The position numbers and the translations under genes are program-made. 64,000 nucleotides of DNA, from contig JANTQA010000023.1 of assembly GCA_027625915.1 (NCBI GenBank), positions 8,928,001 to 8,992,000 on the forward strand, given 5' to 3'. The DNA comes from Anaeramoeba flamelloides. Taxonomy: Eukaryota > Metamonada > Anaeramoebidae. Every line of letters starts with the position of its first letter. Position 1 is the stretch's first letter. The notes beneath the pieces were generated by a model, which was given only the letters and a program-made list of their open reading frames with translations, was not told the DNA's origin and ran no database searches. Shown here piece after piece: positions 21,655 to 32,822 of the stretch.

Positions 21655-24600
21655 GTTCAATTTAATTTTAAAAAATTCAAATAATATCATTCTTTTTCTC
21701 GTTATCTTCTTATTCAAATTGATTATTATTCTATTTTTCAATCTTTTTCTTTTTTTTTTCAAGATTAATTACTTCTTTTTTGATAAAATAAAAAATATTA
21801 ATAAATATACATTATTATTATTTTAATTTTTATTTAAAAATGGAACAAATCTTCAAACATTCAAGAAATTTATCAAATTCAACATTATAAATATTAAAAA
21901 AACGAATGCGTATTTATTTTCTTTCCAGATATGTTAATAATTTTTTTTTTTTCTTTTATTAAAATTTGATTGAGAGTTTCAACTACAACTTTTTTTCATA
22001 CATTAATGCAATTAACAATAGATTCAAATGTGAGTTACTATTATTGTATATATCAACACCTTGGGTGTTGTTCCACATACCCATTAAAGAGTTCAATTTG
22101 CAATGAAAAGAACTTATACCAATTTAACTTCCATGCAATCTTTCAGAAAATTGGATCATTATGCAAGTTCTTAGGGTACCTTGTTAAATTCTTGGTAAAA
22201 AAATAATTGTGATAAAAATCATTTTTTTTTCAATTTAATTAAATTCAAGAAAAAAATAAAATTTTGATATTAAGGGATTAGGACCACCATAGATTTGTCT
22301 CTAAATTAAAGAATATTGTGATGGGTGTAAATGATATTAGTGCTATCATGTATTACTTGTTTTCTGTGACTCTTAAAAATCTATTATAACTCTTATAGCA
22401 AAATAAATCATTAAATTTTTTAGTTGGGATCACTATTAAAAATTGTAATTTTGGGAATTATGAGTTTTTAAATTCCTTTTCCAAATCTAAAAATAGAAAA
22501 CCAAAATAATAGTATTTGGGTATTTAATTATTCATCTTTAGAACTTCCAAAAATAACTATTTTTACAATTTTTTAATTTCAAAGATTAATTCAATAATCA
22601 TCAACATAAAAACACAATGATTGATTTATTTTTGTTTCCTTTTTTTATAAATTATTTGTATTTTCTTGAATATATTTACAATGTTTGTGAAATAATTTGT
22701 CAAAAAACTTTATTCGTTAATTATTTAATTTTTAAAAAACAACGAATTTTTTTAGTAACTAATCTACTTGTGCCGCATATTTAAGATATTTTTCAACTTT
22801 CTTTTCTGAATATTAATAATTCGTCGTTTAAATTTGAGGTTAAATGGGGGGTACAATTATTAAAATTTCAAAATTGGTCAAATTAAACTTTTTAATATTT
22901 TTGAAGAGTTTCTTGATTATTATTATTGGTATCAAGGATTTTAATTGTTTTTAAGGATTGTGAGGGGAAATCAAAAAGATAATTTTACCATTGGTAGTAT
23001 TTTATATTTTAAATTGTTGAAAATTCAAAATCTTGAAATTATCAATACTAAATATTTTTAAAAATTTGTTAATAACCCAATTCTAACACAAAAATTAAGT
23101 GGAAATTGTTTTTCCGCTTAATAAAAGTTTAAAAAGTCTAATTGGTCTTTTAATTTTTTTTTCTCAAAAGATTAGCCAAAATCCTAAAATACAATCCAAA
23201 CCACCAAAACCTACTTTATAATACTCTAGCCTACCCTAAAATATCTTTTTCTACCTGTAAAGGGGGTTTTAAATACTTACACTCAATATATTTCAATGAA
23301 ATTGACTATTTTGAAAAACATCGGTATTTAACCAATTTTGAAATTTGACCAAATTTGAAATTTAATAATTTTCCTGAAAATGGGAATTCTTTTCTGAAAT
23401 TGTTGGGTTTTTTACTAATATATAAATCTTTTTTAATTGATGAGATCAACAAATATTACTACTTGACTAATCAATTTTTTAGAGACATTTGAACCATGTG
23501 ACTTTATGTATTTAGGTTCAATAACATCATTTTTTTGTTCATAGGCTTCTCGTTGATAGAACAAACCCCTTAAAGGTTTTTCTTTCTTTTTTTATTAATC
23601 AAAGCCCATATTGTTCCTTTTAAATTTTAAAATAAGTTCAATACAAATAAGAATAGTATCCTGGAAGCTAAAACTTTAACTTTTTTTATAAATTTACAAT
23701 CGGGTCTGAAAACTATCTTGTTTATTTAGTTGTGGTCTTGTTTGATTTTGAATATTTAACGAGTTTTGTTTAAAAACATTCATTAATTTTTTTTTCCAAA
23801 ATAAAATAATAATATACTTTCATTTTAAACCAAACAAAAAAAGTTCAAGATTGGATGAATAAAATAAAAAAAATAGCTGGATACAACAATATCCTTCAAT
23901 ACCAAGTCATCAAGATAATGAATTTATAAAATGGTGATTCAAGGTATCAGTTTTTCACTAGCAAGGGAAGGGGGTATTCAAAAAAGTTGTTAATGATATT
24001 TCGTACTTCTAAATGATATTAATACATAGTGTTAAAACATTATGATCAACTGAGAAACCAAGAAAATAAATTTTTTTCAAAGTTCCATTTTTTTTATTAA
24101 TTTTTTTTAAATAAAGGAATTAATTAAATTCTATTATTTTTTTACAATACTAAAAGTTTTTAATGTTTATTACTATTTGAATAATTAAAAATAAATATTT
24201 TTTATTGTACTAAATATTATTATAAAGAATATTTTTTTTTTTTTTTTTTTTTTTTGGGGGGGGGTAATTCTTTTGGAAACTCACACAAAAAAAGATTGGG
24301 GTTATTGAAAAAGTATTATTATGATAAAAAAGAAAAGTTTTAATAATTAATTTTTCAAACTCATTTAAAAATTTTATCAATAAACTTTGTTTTTTTTTTT
24401 ACTTTTTTTTTTTAAATTTGATTGTTCAAATAATGGTTTTAAAAAGATATTTGAGAATTCATTCATGTTATCTGTAAAATTTTAGATTAATTTTTTTTTA
24501 TTATGGTGATGATTTAAATTAATAAAACAGTTCTTCTGAGGAAAGCGAGTTCTTTACTAAAAAATATTTCAAACAAAAATTTTTTTCTAATCTTTTATTT

Positions 24601-24835
24601 TCATTTTTTTGCAAACAAGAAAATGCTATTTTGCAAACTTTGAAGAAATAAAAAATTTTTAGTGAATAGATCATAGTACTATCGAGAAATTTACATTAGT
24701 TTTTTATCAAATTTGTAGTTAGTAAATCAACTATACATCCCTATCAGTTTTAATTTTTGAGATTTGTATTAAAATTTTTATAATTAAAAATAATAACAAA
24801 ATAAAAAATATACTTTTTTTCAAAATCAATATTTA
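21655..24835. other. Gene-free spacer after the ARF-GEF
   Basis: A/T-rich sequence with short frames of no recognisable family. A slightly less biased patch lies near 22000-22200 (about 78 open codons, cysteine-bearing), but no motif was recognised and no splice-supported neighbour was found. A T-run passing directly into a G-run is at 24232-24264. Confidence 0.45.
24232..24264. repeat. T(24)G(9) homopolymer junction
   Basis: An uninterrupted T-run passes directly into nine G. Similar junctions occur at 38732, 49029 and 56928 (complement). Confidence 0.9.
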
Positions 24836-25310
24836 GCAACCTCAAACGAAAGTTAGTGATTATATCGTTTTCAAGGTTTATTATTTTAATTGCAAACTAA
24901 AATAATCAGTTATCTATTATGTTTTTTTATTGGAAACGTGCAAATTTTCGATTTAAAAAAAAATAGACTCAAATTAATAAGGTGTTTAAACAAGGTTAGC
25001 TCACGCATTTCAAAAGTCAAAAACAGAAATTCTAAAAAAAAAAAAATCTTTAGAATATATAAACAAGATTTCATTTTAATATTAAATAATACTAGTACCT
25101 TTATAATAAAACTTTGAAAAATAATTTATTCGGTGTGATTTTTCTTTCTATTATTAGTCTCATTCTTATTATAATCCATGGCAGTGCGCTTACCAAGATG
25201 ATGTTTTAGATTTTGTTGGATTGGGGAAGAAGATGTTACAAAAGATTACACAATTATTCCATTTAGTAATTGGGTTGATTTTGGGTCTTTTAGGAATAGG
25301 TATATGTTGA
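24836..25310 (+). CDS. Possible 3' exons of a small membrane protein
   Basis: Unrecognised and tentative. The best part is 25158-25310, which follows a good acceptor (CTATTATTAG). It opens in phase 0 and translates to a compact 50-residue end with YNPWQCAYQDDVLDF, then GLGKKMLQKITQ, and a hydrophobic LFHLVIGLILGLLGIGIC at the C-terminus, like a tail anchor. Base composition rises sharply here compared with the flanks. An upstream segment at about 24836-24874 (QPQTKVSDYIVFK, between TTTAG and GTTTAT) could be the preceding exon, also phase 0. Earlier exons were not found. It would converge with the Myb-like gene 230 bp away. It could equally be a gene remnant. Confidence 0.35.
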
Positions 25311-25538
25311 TCTCAAGAAAAGAACCATATTTTCAAAAAGTTAAAAAGTTGTTGCGTTTCCAAGGAAAATTTTGATTTCGATTTTTAATTTATTATTCAT
25401 TCAAATAAACGTTAAATTTGAAGCTTTTTTTTTAAATAAAAAAATAAAATAACAATAAAAATATAAATAAAAATAAAAGAGGCTCTTAAAAGATAACCAA
25501 AATGTAAACAAAAATATATTAATATTTCTGTTTGTCAA

Positions 25539-27779
25539 TTATTTATCTTTTGGTTCCATTTTTTTTTTCACGACGTTATTCCCCTTTTTAGTTAAAACAA
25601 TTCTAGATTTGGAATCATTATTGATAATATCATAATAATATGTCTCGATATTTTGTGGTGTTAATTTGATGAGTTGTCGTCTGGTAATTTTTTGCCTGGT
25701 CATTGGGCAGGTGTTTTTTGGCTTTGAATTTAAAATTCTGTTCCAAGTTGTCCAATCGAAAACATATCCCGATGGGCTCAGTGTTGGTATTTTGCATGGC
25801 TCCTGGATAATTTGGTCGACAAACCCAGGTAGGGGGTTGATGTTTTCGACTGTGAGAGTCTTGTTGCTTCCCCTGTCTTTATTCTTTGACGAGGAAGGCT
25901 GGTATTCGCCTTCTTCGCTATCGTCAAGTTCGCTGTAATTGATCTCCATCTCGGAAATTTCGGAATCCTCGGTAGAATATTCATAATCTTCCTCGAGGAG
26001 CTCTTCTGAACTTGAAAGGTATGCCTTTTGGTTACGCTTTGAGTTGATTCGATCTTGTTTATCTAAGGCTGTACCGCCTGTTGACAAATCCATTGTGCTC
26101 TGGTTATTGTCTGGATTTAATCGTTTTTTTTTCCTTCTCCTGCAACTTCCTCTTCCACTTCTGCTGCCACTTTTTGTGCTTTTTGTCTTGGATCTGCTTC
26201 TTGTTCGTTGTTTTTTTTTTCTTGTTCCTTTTAAGCTATCTTGTTGTTTGAAAAATTCTTGTAATTCCAAAATCTTTTTATTATAAAATTCTTGTAATTC
26301 TTTTTCATTGCGAGAAAATCCACCTTCTTCAAGGGTTCGTTTCTTTTTCTTGACACCAACTTTTTGCCCCCTTCCATTCACGCAGATTAAATTACCATCG
26401 ATCATTTTGTAACTATTCCCCCCATGTTTCTTAAGAAAGTTTGGATCTTGCTTCATTTTTCGCCGGTAATAATTCGCACACATATAGCCACATCGCCCGG
26501 GGATAGCCTTTGAAAAAATACCCCAATCTTTACCAGGTTTGTGTGTTTGGCACCTTTTGATAAAAAGGCAGTCTTCTTCTTTGCTCCATTTACCTACTTT
26601 TGTTTTTTCGCCCTTTTCATTAAATCTATAAAAGTATTGATTTGGTTTATTTTCATAATTTCCCCAGGCCCTTTTCTTTTCGAGGCACCAGGTGAACCAT
26701 TCATTTGGCGCATCTTCTGGCTTATTAATATACTCTTGTTTGATGACTGATCTGTTTTTTTTGCGATTGTTTTTTTTCTTTGGTTGGCTAGTGTTTTTCT
26801 TCTCCTTTTCCTTTTCCTTTTTCTTTTCCTTTTCGTTTTCTTTTTCTTTTTCTTTTTCTTGATTTTTTGGTTTTTTCTTTGAAGTGGGGTTATAATCATT
26901 ATATTCTTCGTCTTCATCGTCGTCATCAACAATAAAGTCGTCCGTGTCATCTGAAAATTTATAATCGTCGTCTGATTCTTCTTTTGAATCTTCAAAAACA
27001 AAATCAGAGTCAGATTGTGAACTAAATTCATTTGATCTTTTTCTGGGGTTCACTTTTTTCATTTTTGTATTTTCTTTTTCCTTTTCCTTTCCCGATTCTT
27101 CTTTTTCTTCTTCGACTTCTTTTTCTGTTTGTTTGTCTTCCTCTTTTTTTTTTTCTTCGGTTTCCTTCTCTTTTTCATTTTCGTCTACTTTTGCTTTTAC
27201 TTCTTTGTCTTCTTTCATTTGCTCGTCTTTTTTGTTTTCATTATTTTTTTCCTTTAAATTTTCGTGTTTGTTATCATTATTTTGATCATCATTAGTATCA
27301 AATTCAAAATTGTCAAGTGCGCCAGTTGCTTGTTCCTCCTTTTCTTTTTCTTGTTTTTCCATCACAACCCTCATTTTTTCAACACTGCTCTTTATGTATT
27401 CGTCCCAATCTTCACCAGGCCACGAATTTAAGTTATCACTTCCATTTTGCTGGTTTGTCCACAAATCCTTCATTTCTTTTTCCCACTCAACGTTCTCTAA
27501 TCCTTTGACAACATCTTCTTGATCGTCAAATTGGTTAAACAAATACCAACCAAAGGGTTGCTCTAGTTTTTTAATTTTGTTAACCTCTTCAGAAAATTCA
27601 TTAAAAAGAATTCTTTTTTGTAAGATTTTGATTGTTTCTTGAATTCGACACCGTTCAAATTGGATTTTCTTTTGTTGGTTGATAGAATCTGGATTTTTTT
27701 CTTTCATCTTTCTCGGTAAGCTGTGCATCTCTCTTAGTAACCCTTTGATTTGCGTTCTTATTAAACTATTCGAACTCAT
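25539..27779 (-). CDS. Myb/SANT protein with U-box-like C-terminus
   Basis: Single exon, 746 residues, probably nuclear. N-terminal 1-115 is helical and charged with a W-rich patch (WPGEDWDEYIK). Residues about 150-340 are acidic and KE-rich. A SANT/Myb repeat lies at about 390-445: GKWSKEEDCLFIKRCQTH, then DWGIFSKAIPGR, then CANYYRRKM, giving the W..W spacing and a third helix suited to DNA or histone-tail binding. Basic RS/K-rich stretches (about 500-560) look like nuclear-localisation signals. Residues about 663-713 resemble the second half of a PRP19-type U-box: LSPSGYVFDWTTW, then CPMTRQKITRRQLIKLT. A U-box would imply E2 binding and ubiquitin ligation, but the first half of the fold is not obvious. 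The Myb call is firm; ligase activity is inference. It is convergent with the possible small gene at 24.8-25.3 kb. Confidence 0.85.
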   Translation of the reverse strand: MSSNSLIRTQIKGLLREMHSLPRKMKEKNPDSINQQKKIQFERCRIQETIKILQKRILFNEFSEEVNKIKKLEQPFGWYLFNQFDDQEDVVKGLENVEWEKEMKDLWTNQQNGSDNLNSWPGEDWDEYIKSSVEKMRVVMEKQEKEKEEQATGALDNFEFDTNDDQNNDNKHENLKEKNNENKKDEQMKEDKEVKAKVDENEKEKETEEKKKEEDKQTEKEVEEEKEESGKEKEKENTKMKKVNPRKRSNEFSSQSDSDFVFEDSKEESDDDYKFSDDTDDFIVDDDDEDEEYNDYNPTSKKKPKNQEKEKEKENEKEKKKEKEKEKKNTSQPKKKNNRKKNRSVIKQEYINKPEDAPNEWFTWCLEKKRAWGNYENKPNQYFYRFNEKGEKTKVGKWSKEEDCLFIKRCQTHKPGKDWGIFSKAIPGRCGYMCANYYRRKMKQDPNFLKKHGGNSYKMIDGNLICVNGRGQKVGVKKKKRTLEEGGFSRNEKELQEFYNKKILELQEFFKQQDSLKGTRKKKQRTRSRSKTKSTKSGSRSGRGSCRRRKKKRLNPDNNQSTMDLSTGGTALDKQDRINSKRNQKAYLSSSEELLEEDYEYSTEDSEISEMEINYSELDDSEEGEYQPSSSKNKDRGSNKTLTVENINPLPGFVDQIIQEPCKIPTLSPSGYVFDWTTWNRILNSKPKNTCPMTRQKITRRQLIKLTPQNIETYYYDIINNDSKSRIVLTKKGNNVVKKKMEPKDK

Positions 27780-28424
27780 TTCCTAGATTGGTTAGTAACA
27801 GTGATATAAAAAGGGTGAGTGGAGGTATAAACTCAAATTAGAACATTAAGAAGAAGACAAGTAAATAAAATTCCCACTTACTTTTTTTTTTTTTTATTTT
27901 AAGACCTTTGTTCTTGTTTCACACAAGTATAAATAACAAAATAATGATCTTTTTGAAAAATTAATTTTCTTTATTTTTTGAGTTTAACTAATGTTGTCTA
28001 ACACTTAAAGAGTGAAGTTGTTTTTCGAAATCGTTTTTTTTTTCCAAGTCGACTTTATGATCTAACCGTTATTTTTTTCACAAACCAAAAATATTTTGAA
28101 TAAAAACATTTGTCACAAAGAAAATCATGGTGTATGTGGTTGGAAAGGATTTTTAACGATTTTTTAGAGTTTGGAATTTTATTTGACTTATAAAATAGTG
28201 TTTTCCTTTTTTATGTATTTGAGATTATTGAAAATTTCATTTTGGGAATTCTTATTTTCTTTGTATGAAAGATCATAAAATCATTCTACTGTCTGTAATT
28301 TTCTTTGTGTAGACTCACAATGATGAGTTTGTATATTTACATAATATTTCTTTGGGGGTTTACTGTTATTCGAAATTTAAATAGGAAAAATATTTCAACT
28401 AATTATAGAACTAGAACTTTTTAT
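27780..28424. other. Upstream spacer of the Myb-like gene
   Basis: A/T-rich, no gene. It should include the promoter of the minus-strand Myb-like gene; no element is distinctive. Confidence 0.4.
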
Positions 28425-28990
28425 TTTTTATACTTTTTACCTTTTCCAAATTTCCTTTCTTAAGTTGCTTGGGCTCTATGTTCCTTCTCTTTTTGTTTTT
28501 TTAGGTGTTTGGGAAAGGTAAAAGTATAAAAAATCATTATAAGAATTGGTTGATCTGTTCATGACTAACCCAACCAAACTTGTTCATGATCAGATCTTCG
28601 ACGAGGACTTATGCAACTGAACTGAATCCAACGAATGCGATCTGAAACCAACCAAAGTGAACCGAATTGAACTTTCCGTACTATCTGTCGAGTCGTTACT
28701 TGGACTGGGTTTTTGCTGTCGAGTCGGTATCTTGTACTGGGATTTTGCTAAAACAAGATTTGGGAAACTTACAAAAAAAAAAAAATAAAATAATAAAAAA
28801 AAAATAACACAAAAAAAAAAAAAAAAAAAAAAAAAGCAAAGCAACTGAAAAGAAAATTTCGAAAACCAAATCTTATTCTTAAAAACCAGAGCTTTTTAGA
28901 TTCAACCCATCTATAAAGTTCTAAATCAAAATTTAATAAACAGCCTTTTTCATTTGATCTATAGTTGTTCAAATATTTAGAACTCTTTAT
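28425..28990 (+). repeat. Dispersed 0.45-kb repeat, copy 2
   Basis: Shares with copy 1 the inverted TTTACCTTTTCCAAATT / TTTGGGAAAGGTAAAAG pair, ACAAGATTTGGGAAACTT, TCTTATTCTTAAAAA and the end CATTTGATCTATAGTTG...TTTATTAAAAC. Expanded A-runs near 28776-28835 lengthen it. The central part (28560-28740) is unusually rich in G/C for the spacer and contains two CTGTCGAGTCG units. Confidence 0.6.
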
Positions 28991-31246
28991 TAAAACAACC
29001 TATGGTGGCGGCGATAAAAAAAAAACGACATAAAAGGAAACAACCACCAGCCCATTCAACACTTGGGGCACAAAAAAAACTTTTCACCGAAGTTTTTTCT
29101 TTTTTCTATTATTTTTTGACTCTTTCATTTCTTGCTTTTCTTTCTCTTTTTCTTGTCTTTTTTCCGAAATAATTTATTCTTTTCATTTTTTTAAAGAAAA
29201 GATATCCTTTGAGCTGTAATCCTGCTTACATTACAGTTAGGATAAAAAAACCCTAAATACAATTTTAGAGTTTCAGGCAAATAGGAGGTAATTTTGTTGA
29301 ATCACCTCTGCTCAACGATAAAAAAAAAAAAAAAGAACTAGAACTTTTTTCTTAACATAAAAGATCACTTTAAGGCACAAAAAAACAAAAACAAAGATCA
29401 ATAACACTAAAAAAAAAGATTGTTCAGATTCAACTATAGCCTTTGTATTTTTTTGTAATCTCTAATTTTGGCAATTTCTAAAAGTTTGTAATTACAAATA
29501 GAATTGAAAATTCCATCTTAATATAAAAATATAAGAGAACACGAAACAAATTTTTGACCATCTGGGTATTCCTAAAAGGGAAACTAGATCCAACCCCAAC
29601 CCTACATTTAATTTTCAGAAGGAAATTTCAATTCCAAAAACAATTCCTCTGCTTAAAAGATCTATCTAAGGATTGAAAAATGGCTGAAATAGAATACATT
29701 AACAGGGAAAATATGTGTAAAGAAGAGATCAAGCAAAAACAAAATGTGGATTCATCTTAGGTCAATAAGAGACAAAGTAGTGTCTTTACATGAAAAAGAA
29801 AACTGAAAATTCAAAATAGATCTTAAAATTATCATATTTCAATCAAATTTTGGGTAAAAACTCGCCGTACTTGACAGGAAATTACCAATAATTCTATTAA
29901 ACTTTAGTCTTTTCCAAATGGTTTAAATAAACGCATACCCATAAATGTGTAAAGGGGTAGATTCTAAAATAAACCATTTTAATGTAGCAAAACAATTGAT
30001 CATATTGATCACTTCAGGTGATAATCGAAAAGTATGAAATCAACTAGAAAACAATGAAAAAAGACCTCAAAAAAATCAAATTTTTTGACTTTATGATTGT
30101 CTCTAATAAAAGCACAGGTAAATTGCTGAGGAAAGTGAACATAAAAGAAAGGCATTGAATTAAAGTATAATATTTAGGGATCAATTTTACTTTTCATACT
30201 ACCCGAAAGAAAAAGTATCTTAAATCCAAAAAGATTTTGGATAATATAGCCACATATATATCTGAATTCAAGAATTTTCAACATTTTTCTTATCTCTTTT
30301 TAAATTCAGTATTTTTTAGTCTTTTTTTTTTTAATTAAAAACCCTCAATTCAAACCTTACTTTAGAAAATTAAATAAAGTTTAAAATACTTCTAATGGCA
30401 TTATTTATTCAAAATTTAAATTTGAAGTTACAAATTTAATCAACCTAAAATTCTCTCTTCAAAGGATAAAGTGTTTTTAACACCTACACCTTTACAAAAA
30501 AATACAAAACAATTGTTTTATCATTCCAGATCTCGAAACAAAAAACCTTCTTTTATTTATTATTGAACAATTTAATAAATTTCTTGAAATTCAAAAGATT
30601 CCATAATATTTTTTTTTAAATGACCCATTCTGCAAATAATGAACCACTATTATTAAAATATGTTATTTGATAATATTTCAGTTATTATTATGATGTTTAT
30701 TATTAATTATATTTATTTTTCTCTTATCTGAATATTCATAATCTTGGGAAATAATAGTAATATTTATTGATTTTTTCATATTTGTGGAATTTTAAATATA
30801 CTGAAATAATTTAGATTAAACTATTAATAATTATTTTATAATAATAAAATTGTATATTATTTTTTTTTTTGTTTTTGGATTTTCATAAATTTTTCCAAAC
30901 TTTTAAAAAAAAATTATTTTGTGAACATTTTTAGCTAAATTTTTTTAGAAGTGTTAGTCTATAAACATTATACGATTTTTCAAAAAAAAAAATAACAATT
31001 TATTGTTATTTTAAGGATAAAATTTATTATTCATAGGAAATTTAATAATTACAGAATCTAAAAAATAGGATTTTGACAACTTTTTTTTTTTTCATTTTCT
31101 ACCTTTAAAGAAATAATGTTTTTTTCTCAAAAAAAACAGTTTGTTAGCATCTTAAATTTAAAAAAATATTGTGTGATCTTTTCAATTTTTTAAAATATTG
31201 TGTTACTCTTCAGAAAAAAAGTAGAACTTTTCATTTTTATTGATTT
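28991..31246. other. Gene-free spacer
   Basis: A/T-rich sequence; no family motif, tRNA or repeat copy recognised on either strand. Confidence 0.45.
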
Positions 31247-31263
31247 AAAGTTGAGTTTTTTAC
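31247..31263. repeat. LINE target-site duplication, left
   Basis: 17 bp, AAAGTTGAGTTTTTTAC, identical to 31657-31673 directly after the poly-A tail. Confidence 0.85.
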
Positions 31264-31656
31264 TTCCATTTTAAAATTAAGAAATTTCACAAATTATCTA
31301 AACAGTTATTCTTATGTTTATGATAAAAATAAATTAAAAACAAAATTCTGCAACTTATGTAAAAAACATTTAAATCTGGAAATAATATAAGATATCGATC
31401 ATTTTCTATGGGGCTGCCCATTCTAGGGAAAAAATCGAAAAATTTGGATTAAAGAATTAATTCAAATAAATAAAAATAATAAGCAATTAAAGAATAATAT
31501 TCTTGATATTATTCGAAATAAAGACATATTATTTATTTTATCATTGGTTAATGATAAAGAAAATTATGACTCTTTATTAAAATTTCTAAACAAAAATTTA
31601 GAAATTAGGGCTGTAAGAGGAAACTAGTTTCCTCCCTTCAAAATAAAAAAAAAAAA
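31264..31656 (+). mobile_element. 5'-truncated LINE (non-LTR retrotransposon) tail
   Basis: Reading from about 31265 gives one frame with the end of a LINE ORF: FCNLCKKHLN, then DIDHFLWGCPF, then KIWIKELIQIN, and a C-terminus at 31627. This is the C-x2-C...H-x4-C zinc-knuckle region that follows reverse transcriptase in many LINEs. Two in-frame stops show it is dead. It ends in a poly-A tract (about 31641-31656). A perfect 17-bp direct repeat, AAAGTTGAGTTTTTTAC, flanks it at 31247-31263 and 31657-31673: a target-site duplication. So about 0.39 kb of 3' end was inserted by target-primed reverse transcription. Confidence 0.85.
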
Positions 31657-31695
31657 AAAGTTGAGTTTTTTACGGATCAAAAACCACTGAGAAAG

Positions 31696-32231
31696 TAAAC
31701 TAAATTCCAAAAATGTGGATACAGTTTAAATAGTTGAAAGAATATCAATACCCCCCATTACATTCAATTTGTAAATAATTTTTATTTTACAAAGTATTTT
31801 ATTTTTTGGCTTTTTTTGTTTAGTTTCCATTTCCCTTTTTCGAATAACGTAATATGTTTTGGTAGATCTGGAAAAAATTTTCAATGGTTGATTTACAGTT
31901 AGTGTTGAGTTTTTTAAATTGGAAAAATAACATACAATTGGACGATGATATCTTAACATTTGATCGATCAACAATTGTTGGTGTAATTTCAACAAATTTA
32001 CCAATACCTTTTTTGTTCAGCCCGTTTTATTATTTTGAACACGCCGATTGTTTTTTTTTCGTTTTATAATTTTTTCTTTTAGTTGGATGACAATTATTAA
32101 TTATAAAAACATTAATACTGGGTTAATTAAAGTGATTATATATTATGTTTGTAAAAATATAATAAATTGAGTTTTGTTTTGCTGATTTTGGATTTTGGGT
32201 GTGTCAAAATTTTTGGAATGGGGTTGAGAAT
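31696..32231. mobile_element. Inverted-repeat element related to 39836-40910
   Basis: The left end TAAACTAAATTCCAAAAATG then TGGATACAGTTTAAATAG matches the right end of the 40-kb element. The right end read backwards, CAACCCCATTCCAAAAATTT, matches that element's left end. So the two are copies in opposite orientation, this one about half as long. A segment at 31900-32060 (TTTCAACAAATTTACCAATA) is also found at 40.0 and 55.2 kb. It lies 22 bp after the LINE insertion. No transposase was recognised. Confidence 0.75.
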
Positions 32232-32624
32232 ATTTTTTCATATTTTTTAAAACATTAAATAATTTTAAATGAATTCAGATTTTATCATTTTTTCATTTTT
32301 CCTTAGAATAAAATTTTGTTGAACTTCTGAAATTCGATAATTTTAGAAAAAAATAATAATACTCTTTTTGGAAAAAGCACTTTTAGAACATTATATTTTA
32401 ATTTTTTTATAAACCCTATTTACCTTATTTTTGATAAATAATTTTTTGATTTAATTAACATCCTTTTCTTTTTGAAAAGATAAAAGAAAAGGTTAAAAAA
32501 CGAAAAACTAAATAAGAACAAAACAATTTCAATTAAGGAAAAATATAATAAATTAGAGTTTAAGAAGTTAAAAATAGAAAAAAGGATTTTGGATTGAGAT
32601 GTTAGATTATCCAATTTTCGTATA

Positions 32625-32822
32625 CACTCAGTTTCAGTTTTAAGGCACAAACTTGCAACCAAATTTAAGGAACAAAAAAAATCCCAAATTAAAGCACAAA
32701 ACTCAAATTCTAGTAAAAATAAATTGTAAAAAAAAAAAATCCAAATTTTGTGCCTTAATTTGAGATTTTTTTTGTGCCTTAAATTTCGTTGAAAGTTTGT
32801 GTCTTAAAAGTGAAACTGACTG
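32625..32822. mobile_element. 198-bp hairpin MITE, copy 1
   Basis: Nearly perfect palindrome flanked by TA on both sides. Ends are CACTCAGTTTCAGTTTTAAG and, read back, CAGTCAGTTTCACTTTTAAG. Inner units repeat GGCACAAA and AATTTAAGG motifs. TA duplication and CAGT-type ends fit the Tc1/mariner superfamily. It is non-autonomous. Confidence 0.9.

Noticed and set aside
31900-32069. Conserved coding segment shared by the elements at 31.9, 40.0 and 55.2 kb
   Set aside because: The DNA is shared, but frames are broken in the other copies and the peptide matches no transposase I know, so I treat it as repeat sequence only.
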